Shown: positions 34,114 to 42,400 of the stretch, one piece after another
How the letters are laid out: the number at the start of each line of letters is the position of its first letter
Numbering within the stretch: position 1 is the stretch's first letter
From: Microbacterium yannicii
Lineage (GTDB): Bacteria; Actinomycetota; Actinomycetes; Actinomycetales; Microbacteriaceae
Direction of reading: 5' to 3'
Length of the DNA stretch: 64,000 bases
NCBI RefSeq assembly: GCF_024055635.1
Contig: NZ_JAMXMB010000027.1
Coordinates: 1 to 64,000, forward strand
Made by a program: the position numbers and the translations under genes
The notes under the pieces: model-generated
What the model saw: the letters and a program-made list of their open reading frames with translations, nothing else
Databases searched by the model: none
Told to the model about the DNA's origin: nothing

Positions 34114-35343
34114 TCAGACGTCAGCCGGCGCACGCAGACGGCGATACTCGAGGATCGCCGCGGGTGTGAGAATCAGCAGCGCAGTGAACTCCGACGCGGC
34201 CACGCCGGTCGCGATGATGTTGGCCGAGCCCAGCTTTGCCCCCCAGAGCATAACGGTGAGACCAACGATCGCTGCGCCCGCGGTAGCTATGAGTACAATC
34301 CGGAATCGATCGGCCGGGATCAACAGATTCCGAATCAGCGGCGTCGCCAGGGAGATGCAGAAAAAGGCGATCCCGAAGAGAGCGCTGGGCACGGGCTGCG
34401 CCGCCACCTGCGCGCCGAAGACCAGACCAGTGACCCACGGACCGAGCACGGCGATCGCAGCACCTCCCACGACACCAAGGACCGCGTGGGCGGAGAGCGC
34501 GACGAGGTGCCGGCGACGCACGTCGCCGGAGTGCCGCTCGAGGACCCATGCCTGGAAGGCGTTTGCGATCGCGACCACCGCCAGGGTGCCGATGCGGTAG
34601 GCACGATCGGCGGAGGCGAAGGCACTGGCGTCCGCAGCGCTCAGCCCCGCGGTGGCAATCGGGATCGCTGTGGACCCGTACGCGTTGCCGGTCGCATCGA
34701 TCGTGGCCGTCGGTACAAGCGAGCGCAGCACACGACGCACCGGACGGGGTAGATGGTCCGGATGCGAATGCTCGCTGATCGTGAGCCAGGCATGGACGCC
34801 GAACGCGGGAATCGTGAACACTAACAGCAGCGCGGGGTACCAGAGTACCTGGCCCGAGAATGCAAGGATGGGGAACGCGACAAGCGACGCGGCGAGCTTC
34901 GGAAGCGCGTCGAATAACATGACCCCACGGGGGTTGCCCTGGCCGATGCAGAACCACGCCGGGGTCAAGCCGCCCAACGTCATGGCAACTGCCACGGCCA
35001 CCGATTCCAGCCGGTATGCGTCGCTGCATACCAGCCACGTGACGACGGCGACGACCGGCACGACGAACGCCGACAGGATGAGGCGGGACCTGACGCTCTC
35101 GCGGAGGATCGCGGCGCGTTCGTGCTCGGAGTTCGCGCGCGCTACCCGTACCGGACCGACCACCCCCCACCCGAACAGGATGCCGACCATGCCCAGGATT
35201 CCCACCGACTGGCCCGTGGAGAAGTTCGCCCATCCTGCCTCGCCGACGATCCGCGAAACAACGGGAAGTATGATGAAAGGAGCGAGCGCGGAGAGGATCG
35301 GTGCGCTGGTGAATCCCGCGAACCTGAGCATAAGCGACCGCAC
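34114..35343 (-). CDS. Wzx-type polysaccharide flippase
   Basis: Membrane protein of 409 residues with about twelve hydrophobic segments, in the oligosaccharide flippase branch of the MOP superfamily. FAGFTSAPILSALAPFIILP is a typical first segment, and WFCIGQGN is characteristic. Such proteins flip polyprenyl-linked repeat units across the membrane. The GTG at 35343 is chosen because TACACT lies seven bases upstream; other GTG starts are possible up to 35379. It is the only minus-strand gene between 29 and 43.8 kb, and adds a Wzx route beside two ABC exporters. Confidence 0.82.
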   Translation of the reverse strand: MRSLMLRFAGFTSAPILSALAPFIILPVVSRIVGEAGWANFSTGQSVGILGMVGILFGWGVVGPVRVARANSEHERAAILRESVRSRLILSAFVVPVVAVVTWLVCSDAYRLESVAVAVAMTLGGLTPAWFCIGQGNPRGVMLFDALPKLAASLVAFPILAFSGQVLWYPALLLVFTIPAFGVHAWLTISEHSHPDHLPRPVRRVLRSLVPTATIDATGNAYGSTAIPIATAGLSAADASAFASADRAYRIGTLAVVAIANAFQAWVLERHSGDVRRRHLVALSAHAVLGVVGGAAIAVLGPWVTGLVFGAQVAAQPVPSALFGIAFFCISLATPLIRNLLIPADRFRIVLIATAGAAIVGLTVMLWGAKLGSANIIATGVAASEFTALLILTPAAILEYRRLRAPADV

Positions 35344-35350
35344 CGAAGCA

Positions 35351-35356
35351 AGTGTA
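35351..35356 (-). promoter_or_regulatory. Minus-10 box of the flippase gene
   Basis: TACACT on the minus strand, seven bases before the GTG at 35343, consistent with a leaderless start. Confidence 0.4.
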
Positions 35357-35401
35357 CGTGCCTTCCCGACACGTCCCACACCTGGAAGGTGACCACTCCC
35401 C

Positions 35402-36133
35402 GTGAACGAGCGTGTCAGCGTCTGCATGGCGACGTACAACGGTTCCGCCTATATCCGTGATCAGCTTCGGACGATTCTGGAGGAGCTCGCCCCAACCGAC
35501 GAAGTGGTCATCGTCGATGACTCCAGCACCGACGACACCGTGTCGATCATCGTGGCCGTCGACGATCCACGCATCCGCCTGATCCAGCAGGAGTCCAACC
35601 AAGGGTATGTACGCACGTTCGAACGGGCGCTCAAGGAAGCCGAGGGGGACGTGCTGCTACTGTCCGACCAGGATGACGAGTGGATTCCCGGCCGACGAGA
35701 CCTTCTCGTCCGTGCGGCGATGGGTTCCGGAATCGCCGCATCGAATCTCGTACTGCTCGAATCTGGCGAGTCCCTCAGATCGCCGCTTACCGGTAAGCCC
35801 TGGCGGCTGCAGGTGGAGGATTCGGGTCGGCGACTGCGCAACGAATTCCTCATCCTCATCGGCGACATCCCCTACTTCGGCTGCACGATGGCAGTGCGCA
35901 AGGACGTGCTGTCCCGCATCACACCGTTCCCGCCTTTTCTCACCGAATCGCACGATCTGTGGATTGCGACGGTCGCCAACCGTCACGGCCTGATGACCCA
36001 CGTCTCGCCGCCGACTCTCCGTCGACGGGTGCACGCATCGAACGCGTCCACACCGAAGCCCCGCGCCCTATCGAAGGTGCTCCGTGCGCGATGGATGCTG
36101 TGGAAGGCCTATCTGGTCGCCAGCCGTCGCTAA
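35402..36133 (+). CDS. GT2 glycosyltransferase
   Basis: Family 2 enzyme of 243 residues. VSVCMATYNGSAYIRDQL and VIVDDSSTDDT are the nucleotide-binding elements, and LLSDQDDEWIPGR (86-98) is the acidic motif characteristic of enzymes adding rhamnose or related deoxysugars. DIPYFGCTMAVRKDVL fits the acceptor loop. GTG start 58 bases from the divergent flippase start. The domain is complete but short, with a basic C-terminal helix likely to touch the membrane. Confidence 0.82.
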   Translation: MNERVSVCMATYNGSAYIRDQLRTILEELAPTDEVVIVDDSSTDDTVSIIVAVDDPRIRLIQQESNQGYVRTFERALKEAEGDVLLLSDQDDEWIPGRRDLLVRAAMGSGIAASNLVLLESGESLRSPLTGKPWRLQVEDSGRRLRNEFLILIGDIPYFGCTMAVRKDVLSRITPFPPFLTESHDLWIATVANRHGLMTHVSPPTLRRRVHASNASTPKPRALSKVLRARWMLWKAYLVASRR

Positions 36134-36198
36134 CCTGTCGGGATCGCCGGCGTGAACCCGTCACATTCATCACACTGGTCACATCTGCTTCCATCCGC

Positions 36199-36204
36199 CA
36201 CAAT
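36199..36204 (+). promoter_or_regulatory. Possible -10 box of the repeat-protein gene
   Basis: CACAAT followed by six bases and the GTG at 36211. The same box and spacing occur before the PH-domain gene at 48904. Confidence 0.3.
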
Positions 36205-36210
36205 GGGGGC

Positions 36211-38655
36211 GTGACATCGATCGGTTACCGCACCAGGGCTTTTCGCAGAACACTTGCGATCGTGGCCGTAGCAGCCGTGGTTTCGACGCTCGCCCTTTGG
36301 CCTGCGAAGTCGACCGCCGATGCGCGCCCGGCATCGGTAACCGACTCAGAGATCCGCTTCGCCGCGGACCTTTCGCAGTTCCGGCCGGGGCAGATCATCA
36401 GCGATGCCGTCTTCTTCGACTCCACCACAATGACGGAGGGCCAAATCCAGTCCTTCCTCGAGTCGAGGGTGGCGAGCTGCCGTGCGGGGTACACGTGTCT
36501 CAAGGACAAGTACGACACATCGCGGTCGATCGCAGGCGACGCGATGTGCGGCGCATACGTCGGTGGCGCGTCCGAGCGGGCGTCACGCATTATTTTCAAA
36601 GTCGCACAGGCCTGCGGGATCAATCCGCAGGTCATCCTCGTGACGCTGCAGAAGGAAAAGAGCCTGGTGACGAACCGGGAGCCGACTGCGGACCACTACA
36701 AGATCGCAATGGGACAGGGGTGTCCGGACACGGCAGGATGCGATTCGCGTTACTACGGGTTCTTCAACCAGGTGTACGGCGCCGCGTGGCAGTTCAAGCG
36801 CTACGCGAACCCGCCCGGCACCAGCCAGTACTTCACCTGGTATGCCCCGGGAAAGACCTGGAATGTGAGGTTCCACCCAAACACTGCCTGCGGGACGTCG
36901 CCGGTCTACATCGCGAACCAGGCGACGGCCAACCTCTACTACTACACGCCTTACCAGCCGAACGCTGCCGCGCTTCGGGCGGGCTATGGACTGGGCGACT
37001 CCTGCTCCGCCTACGGCAACCGCAACTTCTACAATTATTTCACCGACTGGTTCGGCAGCACGCTGACTCCCTACGGGCCTCTCGTGACCGGTCCGACTCG
37101 AGATCGCGCATACCTGCTCAACGCGGGGGTGAAGTTTCCGATCGGGTCGCCGACCGACTTGGAGGCGTTCGGTGCGGCACTCGGCGGACTAAGGACCGTC
37201 CCAGCGAGCTTCCTGGACAGCATGCCGACGGGTGCTACGGTCACCCGGTACGTGCACGACCCTCGCAACGGGACGCTCTACCTGCTTGAGGTGGATGGAA
37301 CCAAGCACCGTTTCGCGACTCCCGAACAGGTGAGCCTGTTCGGATACACCTTCGACTCGTACGTCAACCTGGAGGCTCGCCTGGTCGACTCCTTCGCGAC
37401 CGGCGGCGAGGTCGGACCCTTCTCGCGTGCGGCCGGCGGCGTCGGCGAGGTGTTCTATCTGGAAAACGGCGCGCTTCGCTACGTGTACGACACACCGGCG
37501 TACGCGTACGCTGCCCGAGGAAAGAGCAACTACATCGCGACGATGGATGCTCTCCCACACTCGCGCATTCCCCGTGGCGCGACCTTCTTCACGCCGAACA
37601 CGCTTGTCAAGGGCAGTTCTTCGGGGGATGTACTCCTGACAACCCCGACGAGCAGTGTGGTCCGCATCCCCAGCTTCGCGCTCGCGGCCGAGTTCGGCGC
37701 TACCAGCTACAAGGTCGTCGCCGATTCGATGCTCGCCAAGAGCGTCCGCACGACCGACTCCCTCGCGCCGGTGATCCTCTGCGACACCCAGCAGTTCGTC
37801 GCCGCGAACGGTGCGATCCGCCCTCTCACCGGGTCGACAACGGGATTGGCGGTGGCGCGCCTCGCCGCGGCAGACTGCGGGGCGCTCACAAAGGGACCAC
37901 CGGTGGAAGCACCGCTGTTCGTTCAGGCCACGACGGGCCAGGACGTCTACGCCGTCATCGAAGGAAGGCTTCGTCACGTCCATGGCTACTCCCAGCTCAT
38001 GTCGTTGAACGGGGCTCGTCCGCTCGTCGTCCTCCGCTGGGGAGCCGACATGATGAGGACCCAGAGTTTCGGCGCACCTCTGTTGTTCGAGGGTGAGTTC
38101 ATCAAGTTCGACGGTCGCGGTGAGGTGTACCGATACTCGAGTGACGCGCTCCATCACGTCGCCGACTACCCGAGCCTCGTCGCGCTCGGGGGCGGGAAGC
38201 TACCCGCGATCGCGGTCGTGGCGGCGGACTACTCCCAGTCTTATGCGTACGGCGATTCGATCGCCAACGTCCCGCCAGTCACCGAGGGGATGTTCGTTCG
38301 GTTCGCGGGGAGCGGTGAGATACACCGATTCCTCGATGGCCGCCTGCATCACGTCACCGACTACACAACTCTCGTCTATCTGGGCGGCGGAAGCGAACCG
38401 CCGATCATCATCGTTCCCGCCCTCGTGAGTTCCGCTTACCCGGTAGGTGCACCCATCAGCGGCGTGCCATCGCAGGCAGATGGCACCTTCATACAGTTCG
38501 CCGGTCGGCCCGAGGTCTACGTCGTGAGCAAGAACGAGCTCCACCACGTCCAGAGCCTCAATACGCTGCTCTCCCTCGGTGGCAACCGGATCCCCCCGAT
38601 TCGTCAGCTGCCGCTGGACGACCGGGCGTCGTGGCGATTCGGCGCGCCGCTCTAA
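36211..38655 (+). CDS. Secreted protein: lysozyme-like domain plus repeats
   Basis: Exported protein of 814 residues. An Arg-rich N-terminus and hydrophobic segment (about 14-31) form a signal peptide or anchor. Residues 65-283 are a cysteine-containing actinobacterial domain; LVTLQKEKSLV with Glu149 resembles the catalytic helix of lytic transglycosylases, and YYGFFNQVYGAAWQFKRY follows. Residues 290-814 contain about seven repeats of 50-60 residues with a Tyr/Val-rich strand and an LHHV-type turn (RLRHVHGYS, ALHHVADYP, RLHHVTDYT, ELHHVQSLN). A wall-binding or wall-cutting role is inferred. The GTG start has no strong ribosome site; CACAAT six bases upstream suggests a leaderless mRNA. Confidence 0.75.
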   Translation: MTSIGYRTRAFRRTLAIVAVAAVVSTLALWPAKSTADARPASVTDSEIRFAADLSQFRPGQIISDAVFFDSTTMTEGQIQSFLESRVASCRAGYTCLKDKYDTSRSIAGDAMCGAYVGGASERASRIIFKVAQACGINPQVILVTLQKEKSLVTNREPTADHYKIAMGQGCPDTAGCDSRYYGFFNQVYGAAWQFKRYANPPGTSQYFTWYAPGKTWNVRFHPNTACGTSPVYIANQATANLYYYTPYQPNAAALRAGYGLGDSCSAYGNRNFYNYFTDWFGSTLTPYGPLVTGPTRDRAYLLNAGVKFPIGSPTDLEAFGAALGGLRTVPASFLDSMPTGATVTRYVHDPRNGTLYLLEVDGTKHRFATPEQVSLFGYTFDSYVNLEARLVDSFATGGEVGPFSRAAGGVGEVFYLENGALRYVYDTPAYAYAARGKSNYIATMDALPHSRIPRGATFFTPNTLVKGSSSGDVLLTTPTSSVVRIPSFALAAEFGATSYKVVADSMLAKSVRTTDSLAPVILCDTQQFVAANGAIRPLTGSTTGLAVARLAAADCGALTKGPPVEAPLFVQATTGQDVYAVIEGRLRHVHGYSQLMSLNGARPLVVLRWGADMMRTQSFGAPLLFEGEFIKFDGRGEVYRYSSDALHHVADYPSLVALGGGKLPAIAVVAADYSQSYAYGDSIANVPPVTEGMFVRFAGSGEIHRFLDGRLHHVTDYTTLVYLGGGSEPPIIIVPALVSSAYPVGAPISGVPSQADGTFIQFAGRPEVYVVSKNELHHVQSLNTLLSLGGNRIPPIRQLPLDDRASWRFGAPL

Positions 38656-38739
38656 CCGGCCCGTGCGGCGCTGTCCGGCGTGATCTCTAGGAGGTGATGT
38701 CCACGAGAAGCCGCGAAAGATGTCTACTGCCAGGCGTTC

Positions 38740-38767
38740 TTGGCTCTCAGCAAGCGTCGGATACAAT
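38740..38767 (+). promoter_or_regulatory. Promoter upstream of GT2 gene at 38824
   Basis: TTGGCT (38740-38745) and TACAAT (38762-38767) with a 16-base spacer predict a start near 38774 and a leader of about 50 bases. The AT-rich patch ATACAATTAT stands out locally. Confidence 0.5.
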
Positions 38768-38823
38768 TATCGCTTGTGCTCGCCGACAGTCGGCGTTGCC
38801 GTGCCAACCTGAGGTCTTAACGA

Positions 38824-39717
38824 GTGTCCCAGTATCGCGAGCGCGTGAGCGTCGTCATCCGTACGAAGAATCGCGAGCGACTGTTCGCTCGTGCCCTGGA
38901 CGACGTCCTCGCACAGGAGTTCACTGAATGGCACCTCATCGTCGTCAACGACGGCGGCGCCTCGGCACCGATCGACACCGTGCTGGCGGACCGCGAGCGC
39001 GCTCTGAATGGGCGTGCCGAAGTCATCCACGTCGATGGAGGCACAGGCTCGATGGAGGCAGCCGCCAACCTGGGCGCGCAGCGAGCGCGGGGCGAGTTCG
39101 TCATCATCCACGATGACGACGACACCTGGGCGCCGCAGTTCCTCCGGGTGATGGTCAAGGCGCTCGATGCTGATCCCGATGCGGTGGCCGCCGCCGCGCG
39201 CACTGAGATCATCTTCGAGCGCATCGATGGCGATCGTTCGATCGAACTGGGTCGGGCTCCGTTCGTGCCGCCGGGTGAGATGGTGACGATCTACGACCTG
39301 CTCCAGACGAATCGCGTGGTGCCGATCGGCCTTCTCGTTCGCCGTCGCGTCTACGACGAGATCGGCTGGTATGACCCAGCACTCAAGGCGGTCGGAGACT
39401 GGGAGTTCAACCTTCGCCTCGTCCGCCACGGTCACGTCCCCTTGGTCGGCGAGGAGCCGCTCGCCTACTGGCACCAGCGACCGCACGCAACGGGCGCGGC
39501 ATCCAACAGCGTCTTCGGTGAGAGTCTCGACCACATGCAGTTCGATCGACTCGTACGCGACAGGGCTATCAAGGAGTACGTCGATCGCAACGGCATCGGC
39601 GGCCTCCTCTACCTCTCGAAGTACATCGAGGAGACGGTGCGGCACTACTCACTGCAGCAGACCATCCGCCGTGCGATGAGCCGGTTGGGCGGCAATATTC
39701 GCTTCCGCCGTCGCTGA
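38824..39717 (+). CDS. GT2 glycosyltransferase
   Basis: Family 2 enzyme of 297 residues. VSVVIRTKNRERLFARAL opens the fold, VVNDGG binds the nucleotide and IIHDDDDTWAPQFL (95-107) is the metal-binding motif, with an unusual run of four Asp. DWEFNLRLVRHG and AYWHQRPHAT fit the acceptor side. GTG start; a recognisable -35/-10 promoter lies 50-80 bases upstream, so a new transcript likely begins here and runs through the following genes. Confidence 0.82.
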   Translation: MSQYRERVSVVIRTKNRERLFARALDDVLAQEFTEWHLIVVNDGGASAPIDTVLADRERALNGRAEVIHVDGGTGSMEAAANLGAQRARGEFVIIHDDDDTWAPQFLRVMVKALDADPDAVAAAARTEIIFERIDGDRSIELGRAPFVPPGEMVTIYDLLQTNRVVPIGLLVRRRVYDEIGWYDPALKAVGDWEFNLRLVRHGHVPLVGEEPLAYWHQRPHATGAASNSVFGESLDHMQFDRLVRDRAIKEYVDRNGIGGLLYLSKYIEETVRHYSLQQTIRRAMSRLGGNIRFRRR

Positions 39718-39760
39718 TAGACGCGCCAACATCATCGCTCCACAGGAAAGGTCCCTCAGC

Positions 39761-40675
39761 GTGTCTAAACGCGTCGCCGCGGTCATCGTCACCTTCAATC
39801 GGCTTGAGAAGCTCAAGACCGTGCTCGACTCGGTCCGCGATCAGACCACTCCGCCCGAGTGGATCGTCGTGGTCGACAACGCGTCGAACGACGGCACCGC
39901 GGGCTATCTCGCCAGCTTGGACGATCCGACGCTGGACGTCACCCGCCTCGAGGAGAACACCGGCGGCGCCGGCGGCTTCGCGACCGGGATGAAGCGTGCC
40001 TACGATCTCGGCGCCGAACTCTTCTGGCTCATGGACGACGACTGCTACCCGGAACCGGAGGCGCTGAGCCATCTGGTCAGCGGTCACAGCGAGGCGATGG
40101 AAGCTATGCCCGGCGGAGTGCCGTTCGCCTGCTCGCTGGTGTACTTCGACCACGACGAGCTAGCAGAGATGAACATCGCCGCCCCCGATTGGAAGTGGGC
40201 ACGCCTTTGGGCGCAGGGGCAGCGCGCCGTCCTCGTGCAGACGTGCTCGTTCGTCTCCGCGCTGTACTCACGCGAGACGGTCGAGCGGATCGGGCTGCCG
40301 CTGCGTGATTACTTCATCTGGTTTGATGACGCCGCCTATGCGCGCATGGCGGGCGTGGGTATCGGTCCGGGTGTATGCATCCTCGACAGCAAGGTAATCC
40401 ACGATACGCCGACGAACGTCGCCGGCGACTTCTCCAAGGTCGACGAACAGAACATCTGGAAGTTCGCCTACGGTGCACGCAACGAAGGCTCATACCATTT
40501 GCACCACGAGTCGCTGTTGTCGTATGTCCGATTCTTCCTCCGCGTGCAGATACTCATGCATCGAGGCCGCGTCGCATGGCGCCTGCGTCGGCGGATCACC
40601 GGTCGACTGTTGGCCTCAATCGGCTTCAATCCGCAGGCGGAACGCGTCGCGCCGGTCCCTGCCGAAGTGCGCTGA
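39761..40675 (+). CDS. GT2 glycosyltransferase, GlfT1-like
   Basis: Enzyme of 304 residues closely resembling the one at 16687. AVIVTFNRLEKL, VVDNASNDGT, NTGGAGGF (66-73) and FWLMDDDCYPEPE (88-100) are all present, and YFIWFDDAAY supplies the catalytic acid region. The C-terminus ends in a basic helix. Galactofuranosyl or rhamnosyl transfer to a lipid-linked primer is likely. GTG start with AGGAAAGG nine bases upstream. It is followed by an ABC exporter, so it may initiate the glycan that exporter carries. Confidence 0.87.
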   Translation: MSKRVAAVIVTFNRLEKLKTVLDSVRDQTTPPEWIVVVDNASNDGTAGYLASLDDPTLDVTRLEENTGGAGGFATGMKRAYDLGAELFWLMDDDCYPEPEALSHLVSGHSEAMEAMPGGVPFACSLVYFDHDELAEMNIAAPDWKWARLWAQGQRAVLVQTCSFVSALYSRETVERIGLPLRDYFIWFDDAAYARMAGVGIGPGVCILDSKVIHDTPTNVAGDFSKVDEQNIWKFAYGARNEGSYHLHHESLLSYVRFFLRVQILMHRGRVAWRLRRRITGRLLASIGFNPQAERVAPVPAEVR

Positions 40676-40749
40676 TCTTACGACCGCCTGATACTCAGTG
40701 CCGACCCATCTGCCCCTCACCGGGCACCAACCGCAGCCCGGAGGGACTC

Positions 40750-41616
40750 ATGCGCCGCGATACAAGTGACGCCGCCGTGCTTGAAGAGCCTGGGCGGAGC
40801 CGCGGGCTCACCGACGTCTTCTCGCATCGGCACCTGCTCGCGTTGATCGTCCGCAAGGAGATCCAGATCCGCTACCGCGGATCGATCTTCGGCTGGCTTT
40901 GGTCGTATGTGAAGCCGCTCGTGCAATTCCTGGTGTTCTACGTTGCGCTGGGCGTCTTCCTAGCGCTCAACAAGAGCATCGACTTCTATGCGATCTACAT
41001 CCTTGCTGGCATCACCATCGTTACGTTCTTCAACGAGGCCTTCTCCAACGGAACGCGCTCGCTCACAGACAACGCTGCCCTCATCAAAAAGATCTACCTG
41101 CCGCGGGAGATGTTCCCCATAGCGAGCATGCTCGTGGCGCTCGTGAACACCGTTCCGCAGATCATCGTCGTCATCGCAATCGCGTTGTTCTTCGGCTGGG
41201 CGCCGACGATCCTTCAGGTCGCGGCACTGCTGCTCGCGCTCCTCATCGTGGCCATGCTGGCGACCGGCCTAGGCATGCTCTTCGGCGCCGTGAACGTGAC
41301 GTTCCGCGACGCTCAGAGCTTCGTGGAGATCATCGTCATGTGCGCCGTGTGGGCGTCGCCCGTGATGTACCAGTGGGAGATGGTGGCGTCGAAGGTGCCG
41401 GAGTGGCTCTTCGCGCTCTACCGCCTGAACCCGCTTACGCCGGCGGTGGAGCTCTTCCACTACGGAATCTGGTTCCCCCTCGATCCGCGCGGCGCCCAGC
41501 CGCTCCCCAATCTCTGGACCTATTCCGCGTGGGCGCTCGTGATTGCGCTCCTGATCTTGGTGTTCGGCCAGTTCGTATTCCGCCGCTTGGAGGGTCGCTT
41601 TGCCCAGGATCTCTGA
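40750..41616 (+). CDS. Second polysaccharide ABC exporter, permease
   Basis: ABC-2-type permease of 288 residues with six hydrophobic segments, preceded by a short cytoplasmic N-terminus and RKEIQIRYRGSIFGWLWS, the amphipathic element of TagG/Wzm proteins. The ATG has GGAGGG five bases upstream. The ATPase gene begins inside its last 17 bases. It is clearly different from the wzm at 21256-22062, so the island encodes two separate exporters. Confidence 0.92.
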   Translation: MRRDTSDAAVLEEPGRSRGLTDVFSHRHLLALIVRKEIQIRYRGSIFGWLWSYVKPLVQFLVFYVALGVFLALNKSIDFYAIYILAGITIVTFFNEAFSNGTRSLTDNAALIKKIYLPREMFPIASMLVALVNTVPQIIVVIAIALFFGWAPTILQVAALLLALLIVAMLATGLGMLFGAVNVTFRDAQSFVEIIVMCAVWASPVMYQWEMVASKVPEWLFALYRLNPLTPAVELFHYGIWFPLDPRGAQPLPNLWTYSAWALVIALLILVFGQFVFRRLEGRFAQDL

Positions 41617-42340
41617 CACCACGTTGCCTCGCATCGTCGTGGACGCGGTCCACAAAGACTTCAAGCTACGCCACACACACTCGATCAAAGAGACTTTCGT
41701 CGCCGCGGTTAAGCGCAAGCCACTGACCACCGATTTCCACGCTCTCGACGGAGTCAGCTTCGAAATCGGCGAGGGAGAGTCCGTCGCACTGCTCGGTTTC
41801 AACGGGTCGGGCAAGTCCACGATGCTCAAGCTCATCTCCGGCGTGCTCACTCCCGACCAGGGCAGGGTACTGACCCGCGGCCGCGTGGCGGGGCTCATTG
41901 AGGTCGGCGCAGGCTTCCACCCCGACTTGTCTGGGCGCGAGAACATCTACCTGAACGCGGCCATTCTTGGGATGACGAAGAAGGAGACCGACGACCGGTA
42001 CGAACAGATCGTCGAGTTCAGCGAGATCGAACAGTTCATTGATACTGAGGTCAAGCACTACTCGTCAGGAATGTTCCTCCGGCTCGCGTTCTCGGTGGCT
42101 ATCCATACCGAGGTCGACATTCTGCTCATCGACGAGATCCTTTCTGTCGGTGATGAGCCCTTCCAGAAGAAGTGCCTGGCACGCATCCGGCAGCTGCATG
42201 ATCAAGGCAAGACGCTGGTTGTCGTCAGTCATGATCTCGACATGGTGGCGTCGCTCTGCGAACGCGGTATCCTCCTCCGTGGCGGCAAGATCGCGTTCGA
42301 CGGCGCCAGCGACGAGGCCGTGGGCAAGATGCGCGCCTGA
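41600..42340 (+). CDS. Second polysaccharide ABC exporter, ATPase
   Basis: ATPase of 246 residues for the preceding permease. Walker A GFNGSGKST (66-74), signature YSSGMFLRL (from 154) and Walker B ILLIDE (174-179) are intact, and IEVGAGFHPDLSGREN is typical of TagH/Wzt. No C-terminal carbohydrate-binding domain. TTG start at 41600, with GGAGGG at the right distance, overlapping the permease by 17 bases. It is followed 60 bases later by a TagF-like transferase gene, a combination that recalls teichoic-acid export loci. Confidence 0.92.
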   Translation: MPRISDTTLPRIVVDAVHKDFKLRHTHSIKETFVAAVKRKPLTTDFHALDGVSFEIGEGESVALLGFNGSGKSTMLKLISGVLTPDQGRVLTRGRVAGLIEVGAGFHPDLSGRENIYLNAAILGMTKKETDDRYEQIVEFSEIEQFIDTEVKHYSSGMFLRLAFSVAIHTEVDILLIDEILSVGDEPFQKKCLARIRQLHDQGKTLVVVSHDLDMVASLCERGILLRGGKIAFDGASDEAVGKMRA

Positions 42341-42388
42341 TTGGAGGAAAGCGCGTCTCCGCACGAACCCTCTCTACTCAACTCCGGA

Positions 42389-42394
42389 TAATCT
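42389..42394 (+). promoter_or_regulatory. Minus-10 box of the TagF-like gene
   Basis: TAATCT followed by six bases and the ATG at 42401; the overlapping GATAAT would fit the GTG at 42398. Either way the mRNA appears leaderless. Confidence 0.4.
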
Positions 42395-42400
42395 CGTGTG

